In this document: in pieces, positions 1-4,781 of the stretch
Numbering within the stretch: position 1 is the first letter of the stretch
Layout: every line of letters begins with the position of its first letter
NCBI GenBank assembly: GCA_902496665.1
Contig: CABVBU010000053.1
Location: 1-6,964, forward strand
Source of the DNA: an uncultured Clostridium sp.
GTDB lineage: Bacteria; Bacillota; Clostridia; Lachnospirales; Lachnospiraceae
Length of the DNA stretch: 6,964 nt
Direction of reading: 5' to 3'
The notes under the pieces: model-generated
What the model was told of the DNA's origin: nothing
Seen by the model: only the letters and a program-made list of their open reading frames with translations
Databases searched by the model: none
Program-made: the position numbers and the translations under genes

Positions 1-19
1 ATAAACTGATTATACCACG

Positions 20-49
20 AACGCCGGGCTTTTCGAAGCTCGGCGTTTT
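20..49 (+). terminator. Intrinsic terminator-like hairpin, plus strand, for a gene outside the window
   Basis: A 12-pair stem (20-31 with 36-47) closes a TTCG tetraloop (32-35). It is followed by a short, imperfect T run (TTTTGTGTT, partly within the stem). Position 27/40 is G-T, which pairs as G-U in plus-strand RNA but would be C-A in minus-strand RNA, so the plus strand is favoured. It would end a plus-strand gene lying left of position 1, convergent with the VanW gene. Confidence 0.6.
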
Positions 50-69
50 GTGTTGAGAATATGAAATGA

Positions 70-101
70 GCTGCCGCACATTAGTGCGACAGCCCCTTTT
101 T
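70..101 (+). terminator. Second terminator-like hairpin at the left edge
   Basis: Arms 70-79 and 84-93 pair with one mismatch around an ATTA loop, followed by CCC and five T (97-101) on the plus strand. The T run favours a plus-strand terminator in tandem with the one at 20-49. However, the single mismatch (C74/A89) becomes a G-U pair only in minus-strand RNA, so a role in minus-strand read-through is also possible. Confidence 0.5.
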
Positions 102-105
102 GTAT

Positions 106-129
106 GTTCAAGCCCTGCCAGGCTCGAAC
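106..129. repeat. Inverted repeat, 9-base arms
   Basis: GTTCAAGCC (106-114) and GGCTCGAAC (121-129) are inverted copies around a 6-base loop. The one mismatch, A110/C125, becomes U-G in minus-strand RNA, where all nine pairs form. No T run follows on either side. Function is unknown. It lies about 125 bases beyond the VanW stop codon, in DNA where I see no gene. Confidence 0.5.
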
Positions 130-177
130 GGTTCGATTGTTTACGCTCCGCGACGTCTCGTTCTCTCACACTAAGTC

Positions 178-237
178 AAAACGCACATCTTCTTTCTCCC
201 ATATAATTAAGGTTCTTGAAAGCATGATGTGCGTTTT
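178..237. terminator. Probable bidirectional terminator after the VanW gene
   Basis: AAAACGCACATC (178-189) and GATGTGCGTTTT (226-237) form a perfect 12-base inverted repeat, about 16 bases past the VanW stop codon. The A and T ends supply a T tail in both directions (TTTT going leftwards, TTTTCTTTATT going rightwards). The 36-base loop is long for a classic terminator, but it contains a small CTTTC/GAAAG pairing that could shorten it. It is the best candidate for ending VanW transcription. Confidence 0.55.
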
Positions 238-252
238 CTTTATTCTCTCTAT

Positions 253-2037
253 TTAATTTCCCGGAAATCCCGCAATATTTCCAATGGCTTCCGTCGGTGC
301 AGCCGCACTTGTTTCATCACCCGGGCCGTTTGGCGCGGCTGCCGTCGTTGCTTCTGTTGTCGGTGCAGCCGTCGTCGCAGCCTCAGTCGCTGCCGCTGTC
401 GTCGATGCAGCCGTTGTCTCACTGTGTGTGCCCTTCGTCTCAGAGCCACCGGTGGACGCCGCTGTGGTCGATGTGCCGGAAGAACCGGCGGCTGTTGTCG
501 CGGCGGCAGAGCTCTCCGGCGCTACGCTCTCGCCCGGAACATATCCGTCCGGCATTCCGTCTACTGCTGCCGCCGACGTGGACTCAACGGCTGTCGTCTC
601 CTCCGGTGAAACCTTCACGGTTCCCGTATTTCTGCGGATCACGGCCGCATGGCCCTTGTAGGTCTTCGCGTGATCTTCCGTCTTTTCCACAACAGTTCCA
701 TTCTTGGAAACAATCTTATATGTAACCCAGCGGCTGCCGTTCGTCGCTGCCTTCTGTGTCACCTCGGTACCCGGATCCAGTGTCGGATCCTCCACATAGG
801 TCGGCTCCGGCGGCGGAAGCTCATCCGTCTTCTCGGACTCCAGACTCCATGTGATTCCATCCTCCAGCACCGGAACTCCGTAGAAGGAGACCGTCATCTT
901 CCGGTTGCTGTAGCTTGCGCGGATACCGATGGCCGCCTTTGACGTATTGATAAACCGGAAATCCGGAATATCCCAGCTGATGGCCGCATCCTGTCCCGGA
1001 GTTACATAGTTCGGCTCAAAGGTATGGGATCTTCGGAACGTGATCTGCATACCGGACTGGAATGCCACGCGGTACATCGTGGAAGATACCTGGCAGACAC
1101 CTCCGCCCGGTTCCTGAACGACCTCACCACCGCTGTACGCGGCAGCCTCCTGATAACCTTTTTCCGCCGTGCGCTGACCTACGACCTTATTAAAGGAAAA
1201 CTCCTCACCCGGCTGCACGATGGTTCCGTTGATAGCCTTGGCCGCGAGCTTTACGTTCGTGTTTCTCTTCTCGTTGGCGGTAGTCTCCGTCGTAAACGTA
1301 GAAAGAGTCTTATACTGCTCCTTCGCGTTTGCTGCGGAAAGCTCCGGCTGGCTCTCATTGACCTCAGCCTGGATCACAGCGTCATAATTGCCGCTTGTAG
1401 CCGCCTCCACAAGATCCTTTATAAGCTTCTCCTGGTTCACAGCCTTGCCCGGAGTTCCGTCCGCAAACAGGAACTTATCCGTCGCAACATCATACTCGGA
1501 GATAGAGCCGTTCTTTGCCTTCACATCCCACTTCGCCGCCGCATCCGCCGCTGCCTCTGCCGCAGCGGACTGCAGATCCTCAGAATCTTCAACCGCGAAG
1601 GTGTACTCTCCCTCTGCCTTTCCCGTGCAAATTTCATCTAAAAACGCGTCAAGATCGGAGTCGATCAGGTTCTCCGCGTCGATGCTCTCCCCGTTACAGG
1701 TGATCGTCACCTTCCATGGGTATTCTTTTTCAATTGCGGCCTTCGCCTCACTTCTCGTCATTCCCTTTAAGGAAATTCCATTTACGCTGATATCGGATGC
1801 CTGGAATGTGGATTCCTCGATGGCACTGGCCTCCGTCTCTTTTCCATGGCTCTTTCCACCGGAAAAGATCCGAACCACGCCCGCGATCAGCACGATGCAG
1901 ATCACCGCACCGCCGATCATGATCCGCCGTCTCATAATGCGCTTTCTCTTCCTGCGCTGTGCCCGGATCCACGCCGGGGAATGCTGGCGGTAATCATCCC
2001 GATATTCTCTCTGTCTGTCTGTGTTTCTCTTTTCCAT
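253..2037 (-). CDS. Membrane-anchored VanW-family protein with G5-like domain and Thr/Ala-rich tail
   Basis: This is a 594-residue envelope protein. A very basic cytoplasmic N terminus (residues 1-39) leads into one hydrophobic segment at about 40-58 with no cleavage site that I can see, so it is probably a membrane anchor with an extracellular body. Residues about 80-230 resemble the alpha/beta region that precedes VanW domains (YoaR/PG-binding-4 type). Residues about 250-390 are the VanW domain, with the signature GGGVCQVSSTMYR at 311-323. Residues about 395-470 resemble a G5 domain (DPGTEVTQ...YKIVSKNGTVV...). From about 480 to the end the chain is low-complexity Thr/Ala/Ser/Glu, probably an extended or wall-spanning tail without an LPxTG motif. 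VanW proteins occur near some vancomycin-resistance clusters, but their biochemical role is not established; no vanA/H/X-type gene is here, so resistance should not be inferred. The ATG at 2037 has only a weak ribosome binding site (GAAG about 5 bases upstream). The next Met codons fall just before or inside the membrane segment and would lose the basic region, so 2037 is preferred. Confidence 0.88.
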   Translation of the reverse strand: MEKRNTDRQREYRDDYRQHSPAWIRAQRRKRKRIMRRRIMIGGAVICIVLIAGVVRIFSGGKSHGKETEASAIEESTFQASDISVNGISLKGMTRSEAKAAIEKEYPWKVTITCNGESIDAENLIDSDLDAFLDEICTGKAEGEYTFAVEDSEDLQSAAAEAAADAAAKWDVKAKNGSISEYDVATDKFLFADGTPGKAVNQEKLIKDLVEAATSGNYDAVIQAEVNESQPELSAANAKEQYKTLSTFTTETTANEKRNTNVKLAAKAINGTIVQPGEEFSFNKVVGQRTAEKGYQEAAAYSGGEVVQEPGGGVCQVSSTMYRVAFQSGMQITFRRSHTFEPNYVTPGQDAAISWDIPDFRFINTSKAAIGIRASYSNRKMTVSFYGVPVLEDGITWSLESEKTDELPPPEPTYVEDPTLDPGTEVTQKAATNGSRWVTYKIVSKNGTVVEKTEDHAKTYKGHAAVIRRNTGTVKVSPEETTAVESTSAAAVDGMPDGYVPGESVAPESSAAATTAAGSSGTSTTAASTGGSETKGTHSETTAASTTAAATEAATTAAPTTEATTAAAPNGPGDETSAAAPTEAIGNIAGFPGN

Positions 2038-2058
2038 ATTTCTTCAACTTTCCGGAAA

Positions 2059-2087
2059 ATTAGAATCGTTTTCCATGCTTATGTCAA
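2059..2087 (-). promoter_or_regulatory. Proximal promoter (P2) of the VanW gene
   Basis: On the minus strand TTGACA (2082-2087) is separated by 17 bases from TCTAAT (2059-2064), a five-of-six match to the -10 consensus. Transcription would start near 2052, giving a leader of only about 15 bases before the ATG at 2037. It lies downstream of the distal promoter and of the leader hairpin. Confidence 0.65.
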
Positions 2088-2095
2088 CATAGTTA

Positions 2096-2126
2096 CAGGG
2101 TCCGCATCAAATGATGCCGAACCCTG
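2096..2126 (-). repeat. Hairpin in the VanW leader between two promoters
   Basis: CAGGGTCCGCATCA (2096-2109) is nearly inverted at 2112-2126 around a 2-base loop. As minus-strand RNA, 14 pairs form with one bulged base (2118), and the 2102/2120 position is G-U. There is no T run, so this is not an intrinsic terminator. It could be an mRNA-stabilising hairpin, or a DNA operator lying just upstream of the proximal promoter. The sequence does not distinguish these. Confidence 0.6.
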
Positions 2127-2177
2127 ATGTATACAATGCTCATCGTACACTGCTGTACGCTTCTCAGATACTTACTC

Positions 2178-2206
2178 ATTATATCGGTCTGTCATACCAT
2201 TGTCAA
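2178..2206 (-). promoter_or_regulatory. Distal promoter (P1) of the VanW gene, full consensus
   Basis: On the minus strand TTGACA (2201-2206), a 17-base spacer and TATAAT (2178-2183) form a perfect sigma-A promoter. It sits 30 bases after the mntP stop codon and would give a leader of about 130 bases before the VanW start. This suggests strong housekeeping transcription of the VanW gene independent of mntP. Confidence 0.85.
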
Positions 2207-2235
2207 GAATCCCGGAGGTCTATTTGTATCTCATA

Positions 2236-2799
2236 TTAGCCTAAAAATCCCAGATGCTCCAGCAGGATCTTAACTCCCATGAGTATCAGGATCACACCGC
2301 CGGCAAACTCCGCCCTCGACTTATATTTCATTCCAAATACATTACCGGCCTTTACCCCGATCGCCGACAGAACAAAGGTCGTACAGCCGATAAAGGTCAC
2401 CGCCCAGACGATATTTACATGGAGAAATGCGAAGGTGACTCCCACCGCGAGGGCATCGATACTCGTCGCAACTGCCAGCGCCAGCATAGTCTTCACATCA
2501 AAGCTTGCGCTGACCTCTTCCTCTTCATCCTCTCTGGATTCTTTGATCATGCTCGATCCAATGATCCCGAGAAGCACAAAGGCGATCCAGTGATCGATCT
2601 GGGTGATCATGGATTCAAACTGACTTCCCAGAAGATAACCAATCGCCGGCATCAGCGCCTGAAATCCGCCGAAATAAGCGCCGCAGAGCAACGCATGCCT
2701 CGGTTCCATTTTTGTCACCGACAAGCCCTTACAGACAGACACCGCGAAGGCGTCCATCGACAGTCCCACAGCCAGGATAAACAATTCCAGAAGTCCCAT
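2236..2799 (-). CDS. mntP: Manganese efflux pump MntP
   Basis: This 187-residue integral membrane protein exports Mn2+ across the cytoplasmic membrane. It has the length and pattern of the MntP family: about six hydrophobic segments in two pseudo-repeats, each with a conserved Asp motif (SMDAFAVSVCKGL with Asp16, and SIDALAVGVTF with Asp115). The halves are joined by a hydrophilic acidic cytoplasmic loop (residues about 86-102, ESREDEEEE). Both signature Asp residues are present, so the pump looks intact. The start at 2799 is supported by GGAGG (2809-2813) nine bases upstream. Directly upstream lies a yybP-ykoY Mn2+ riboswitch with a terminator, which fits expression when Mn2+ is in excess. 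I see no terminator between its stop and the VanW promoter, so some read-through into the VanW gene is possible. Confidence 0.95.
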   Translation of the reverse strand: MGLLELFILAVGLSMDAFAVSVCKGLSVTKMEPRHALLCGAYFGGFQALMPAIGYLLGSQFESMITQIDHWIAFVLLGIIGSSMIKESREDEEEEVSASFDVKTMLALAVATSIDALAVGVTFAFLHVNIVWAVTFIGCTTFVLSAIGVKAGNVFGMKYKSRAEFAGGVILILMGVKILLEHLGFLG

Positions 2800-2863
2800 A
2801 GATCATTTCCTCCAAATTTTATTTCTTGTTGATCTTCCCACCAGTGAAAGGCTCGCAAATGCA

Positions 2864-2907
2864 TAAAAAAAGAGACCCCCTCTGTCTTTTCCCGACAGAT
2901 AAGTCTC
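2864..2907 (-). terminator. Riboswitch-controlled intrinsic terminator of mntP
   Basis: On the minus strand GAGAC (2907-2903) pairs with GTCTC (2876-2872) and TCTGTC (2899-2894) with GACAGA (2886-2881) around a GGGAAAA loop, followed by seven T (2871-2865). The terminator's 5' arm contains both the conserved GAGAC of the aptamer and the 3' strand of aptamer stem P1 (TCTG, 2899-2896). Aptamer folding and terminator folding therefore exclude each other, as expected of a ligand-ON switch. Confidence 0.85.
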
Positions 2908-2986
2908 ATCATTTAAAGTAAAACCAGGATCATTTCCAGTATGTTGGCCTTACTGCGCCAGCGGCGCCGACTACTCCCCTATTCTG
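2896..2986 (-). promoter_or_regulatory. yybP-ykoY manganese riboswitch aptamer
   Basis: The minus-strand RNA carries the family hallmarks: GGGGAGTAG (2979-2971) near the 5' end, the central GCCAACATACTGG segment with a later CCTGGTTTTACT segment, and GAGACTTA at the 3' end (2907-2900). P1 can be drawn from CAGA (2986-2983) with TCTG (2899-2896). This family binds Mn2+ and turns on Mn exporters, and the next gene is mntP, so sequence and context agree. High Mn2+ should stabilise P1 and block the terminator at 2864-2907. The aptamer starts about 32 bases after the tRNA-Leu 3' end. The nearest -10-like element is TAGAAT (3010-3005), which has no acceptable -35, so transcription may come from the tRNA promoter. 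Boundaries are good to a few bases. Confidence 0.87.
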
Positions 2987-3018
2987 GTAGTTATTCGATT
3001 CGTGATTCTAAAGAAGAA

Positions 3019-3098
3019 TGCGGATGAAGGGATTTGAACCCCCACGGTTGCCCGCCAGCTCCTAAGGCTGGTGCGTCTGCCAGTTCCGCCACATCCGC
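3019..3098 (-). tRNA. tRNA-Leu(UAG)
   Basis: An 80-base cloverleaf with acceptor strands GCGGATG (3098-3092) and CATCCGC (3026-3020), discriminator A (3019), and anticodon stem CCAGC/GCTGG around loop CTTAGGA, giving anticodon TAG, which reads CUA/CUN leucine codons. It has a short class II variable arm (CGGGCAACCGT) and T loop TTCAAAT. The 3' CCA is not encoded; TTC follows instead. A perfect promoter lies directly upstream, and no terminator follows before the mntP riboswitch. Confidence 0.97.
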
Positions 3099-3118
3099 AA
3101 GATCTCCGATAGAATCTC

Positions 3119-3147
3119 ATTATAGCGTGTTTGAAAAGAATTGTCAA
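3119..3147 (-). promoter_or_regulatory. Consensus promoter of tRNA-Leu (and possibly mntP)
   Basis: On the minus strand TTGACA (3142-3147), a 17-base spacer and TATAAT (3119-3124) match the sigma-A consensus in all twelve positions. Transcription would start near 3112, leaving a 5' leader of about 14 bases before the mature tRNA at 3098. It is the only convincing promoter upstream of the mntP riboswitch. Confidence 0.9.
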
Positions 3148-3183
3148 TTACGCTTTTGTTTAATTCTCCGCGCAAGTTTCCCA

Positions 3184-3226
3184 CAGTTACAGTACACGGG
3201 CATTCCATGCCCGCGCACTGTAACTG
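3184..3226 (-). repeat. 43-base palindrome, 20-pair stem in minus-strand RNA
   Basis: CAGTTACAGT (3184-3193) with ACTGTAACTG (3217-3226) and CGGGCAT (3197-3203) with ATGCCCG (3207-3213) are perfect inverted copies. The three bases between them (ACA against CGC) give two A-C mismatches in plus-strand RNA but G-U, C-G, G-U in minus-strand RNA, which makes one unbroken 20-pair stem with a GGA loop. No T run follows, so it is not a standard terminator. It lies about 135 bases past the stop of the rhodanese-TtcA gene and about 37 bases before the tRNA-Leu -35 box. Confidence 0.8.
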
Positions 3227-3265
3227 GATTTTGCCGATGCTTCGCATTCCGAATCGGCAAAATCC
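3226..3265. repeat. 40-base inverted repeat with perfect 13-base arms
   Basis: GGATTTTGCCGAT (3226-3238) and ATCGGCAAAATCC (3253-3265) are perfect inverted copies around a 14-base loop, directly abutting the palindrome at 3184-3226. The loop side holds a second, nested option, ATGC-TTC-GCAT (3237-3247), whose minus strand reads GCGAAGC at its centre. No T run follows in either direction. Function is unknown; it may belong to an intergenic repeat family or form the 3' end structure of the upstream mRNA. Confidence 0.75.
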
Positions 3266-3286
3266 GCGGTCACAACGGTATCATAC

Positions 3287-3310
3287 GGAATTTTCAGTTC
3301 AGAAAATTCC
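3287..3310. repeat. 24-base inverted repeat with perfect 9-base arms
   Basis: GGAATTTTC (3287-3295) and GAAAATTCC (3302-3310) are inverted copies around a 6-base loop. It is the first of three hairpins met after the stop codon of the rhodanese-TtcA gene (about 50 bases past it). The A/T-rich arms and the lack of a T run make it a poor intrinsic terminator, though no better one exists for that gene. Confidence 0.6.
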
Positions 3311-3360
3311 TACCCATGAAAAGTAACTTTCCACCGACTGACGCCCTAAAATATTCTTAT

Positions 3361-4617
3361 CTACAGCGGCATTTTCTTCTCTTCCTCATCATAGTCATCC
3401 AGGAAATTATACGTCCAGTCTCCCTTGTGATAGCCGATGACCGTCTTTAAATTAATATTGTGGACACTGTTGAAGATGTTCATGTCGATGGTATCGCAGC
3501 GCTTTCTGAGCTCCGCGATCAGCTCCTTCATCTCGTCGCGCTTCGATCCCTTTTCGCCGCCACAGGTCGCACAGCGCTCGGTGAAACGGCAGGCACACTG
3601 GATAAAGTGAAGGTTGTTGTAATCCCTCCAGGCCTTGATGTCCGCCTCGCGGACCATGTACATCGGGCGGATCAGCTCCATGCCCTCGAAGTTCTTGCTG
3701 TGGAGCTTCGGCATCATCGTCTCGACTTTTCCGCTATACAGCATGCCCATAAGCGTCGTCTCGATCACGTCATCGAAATGATGCCCCAATGCGATCTTGT
3801 TGCAGCCGAGCTCCTTCGCGTGGGAGTAAAGGTATCCGCGGCGCATTCTCGCACAGAGATAGCACGGGCTCTTATCCACGTCAGCGACAATATTGAAGAT
3901 ATCGCTCTCAAACACATTGATCGGGATGCCGAGAAGCTTCGCGTTGTTTAAGATGATATTCCAGTTGTCCTCGTTGTAGCCCGGATTCATCACAAGGAAT
4001 ACGAGGTCGAATTTTACCTTTCCGTGAAGCTGCAGCTCCTGTAAAAGCTTCGCCATCAGCATCGAGTCTTTTCCGCCGGAAATGCAGACCGCGATCTTGT
4101 CGCCTTCCTTAATTAACTCGTAGTCATGGACTCCCTTTGTGAAGCGTCTCCAGATGGACTTGCGGTATTTCGTGATGATGCTGCGCTCGATGGCTTTCGT
4201 CCGCTCCGTGACCTCTTCCTCGTTCATGACCATCATGGACAGGGACAGGCGCAGGAAGGAACGGTATCCGCCCTCCACGCTTCCGGCATCAAATCCGGCA
4301 TCGCTCAAAAGCTCCGCAACGTAAAGACTCTTGTTTCCGGTGTGGCAGAGCACCCAGACCGGCTTGTCCTTCGGGATCGCTGCGAGAAGCTTTCCCACAT
4401 TCACGCCCTCTTCCCAGGCTTTTCCATCGCCGATGGTGCCGGATTCCATGTCCGCCTCTTCCGGATTCTCCAGATATTCCACCAGCTTCTCCTCCGGGAT
4501 ATTTAAGGCGGCGTCCATGGACCCCTTTTTGTATTCCTCCGCCGGACGGATGTCAATGATCGTCCGGTCAAAGGTTCTTCCATTGATCAGCTCAGCGGCT
4601 GTAATCGTTTTAATCAT
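3361..4617 (-). CDS. Rhodanese domain fused to TtcA-like tRNA thiolation enzyme
   Basis: This 418-residue protein has two domains. Residues 1-125 are a rhodanese domain with an active-site loop CHTGNKS at 91-97, so catalytic Cys91 is present and it can probably carry a persulfide. Residues about 140-418 are a PP-loop ATPase of the TtcA/TilS superfamily, with ATP-binding SGGKDS at 180-185 and TtcA-type Cys pairs: CYLC (252-255, followed by the RMRRG element) and CAC...C..C (341, 343, 349, 352). TtcA thiolates cytidine 32 of tRNAs using a [4Fe-4S] cluster, so the fusion suggests sulfur passing from the rhodanese Cys to the tRNA-modifying site; that transfer and the exact target base are inferred. 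The open frame extends to an ATG at 4743, but that ATG overlaps a promoter -10 box and has no ribosome binding site. The start at 4617 has GGAGA upstream and begins exactly at the rhodanese fold. It follows the Hcy/MTHFR gene on the same strand but has its own promoter. Confidence 0.9.
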   Translation of the reverse strand: MIKTITAAELINGRTFDRTIIDIRPAEEYKKGSMDAALNIPEEKLVEYLENPEEADMESGTIGDGKAWEEGVNVGKLLAAIPKDKPVWVLCHTGNKSLYVAELLSDAGFDAGSVEGGYRSFLRLSLSMMVMNEEEVTERTKAIERSIITKYRKSIWRRFTKGVHDYELIKEGDKIAVCISGGKDSMLMAKLLQELQLHGKVKFDLVFLVMNPGYNEDNWNIILNNAKLLGIPINVFESDIFNIVADVDKSPCYLCARMRRGYLYSHAKELGCNKIALGHHFDDVIETTLMGMLYSGKVETMMPKLHSKNFEGMELIRPMYMVREADIKAWRDYNNLHFIQCACRFTERCATCGGEKGSKRDEMKELIAELRKRCDTIDMNIFNSVHNINLKTVIGYHKGDWTYNFLDDYDEEEKKMPL

Positions 4618-4629
4618 TCTTTTTTCTGT

Positions 4630-4634
4630 TCTCC
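4630..4634 (-). promoter_or_regulatory. Ribosome binding site deciding the start at 4617
   Basis: GGAGA on the minus strand lies 12 bases before the ATG at 4617. The spacing is on the long side, but nothing comparable precedes the alternative ATG at 4743, so this site favours the shorter protein. Confidence 0.55.
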
Positions 4635-4684
4635 GTTTACGGCCGTCTCCGGATGCCGGGGTGCCGTCACTATTTCTATAGGAA

Positions 4685-4712
4685 GAAAATCCCTGTATTT
4701 TCAAGGGTTTTC
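4685..4712 (-). repeat. Hairpin in the leader of the rhodanese-TtcA mRNA
   Basis: GAAAATCCCT (4685-4694) and AGGGTTTTC (4704-4712) pair with one bulged base around a 9-base loop, inside the leader of about 110 bases. The arms are A/T-rich and the stem is only moderately stable. It overlaps a weaker second promoter-like pair on the minus strand, TTGAAA (4704-4699) and TATAGA (4680-4675) with an 18-base spacer. Significance is uncertain. Confidence 0.35.
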
Positions 4713-4733
4713 CGATTTTATACAACGGTTGAC

Positions 4734-4762
4734 ATGATAACACAAGGAAAAAAAGCTGTCAA
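4734..4762 (-). promoter_or_regulatory. Promoter of the rhodanese-TtcA gene
   Basis: On the minus strand TTGACA (4757-4762), a 17-base spacer and TATCAT (4734-4739) give a perfect -35 and a five-of-six -10. The -35 box begins only 20 bases after the stop of the Hcy/MTHFR gene. Transcription would begin near 4727, downstream of the ATG at 4743, which rules out that longer start for this transcript. Confidence 0.8.
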
Positions 4763-4781
4763 TCTGTATCTTTGCAGTTCT

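Noticed and set aside
9..14. TATAAT on the minus strand at the left edge
   Set aside because: It is a perfect -10 box but the best -35 at 17 bases (TTCGAA) matches only three of six, and it lies inside a terminator region; no gene is visible to its left.
284..661. Plus-strand open frames of 125-142 codons opposite the VanW tail
   Set aside because: They are Val/Ala-, Arg/Cys- or Ser-rich mirror products of the low-complexity Thr/Ala codons on the minus strand, with no domain character.
253..2037. VanW-domain gene as evidence of vancomycin resistance
   Set aside because: VanW-domain proteins are common in Clostridia without resistance, and no ligase, dehydrogenase or dipeptidase gene of a van cluster is present.
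2715..2912. Minus-strand 65-codon frame with an ATG just after the mntP terminator
   Set aside because: It runs through the mntP ribosome binding site and start in another frame, has no ribosome binding site at its own Met codons (the first lies inside the aptamer/terminator) and contains the terminator sequence.
3184..3310. CRISPR array or insertion sequence
   Set aside because: The inverted repeats differ in sequence and spacing, there are no repeated direct units with spacers, and no transposase or terminal repeats with target duplication are seen.
4618..4743. N-terminal extension of the rhodanese-TtcA frame to the ATG at 4743
   Set aside because: The ATG overlaps the promoter -10 element, lies upstream of the predicted transcript start and lacks a ribosome binding site; the extra 42 residues resemble no domain.
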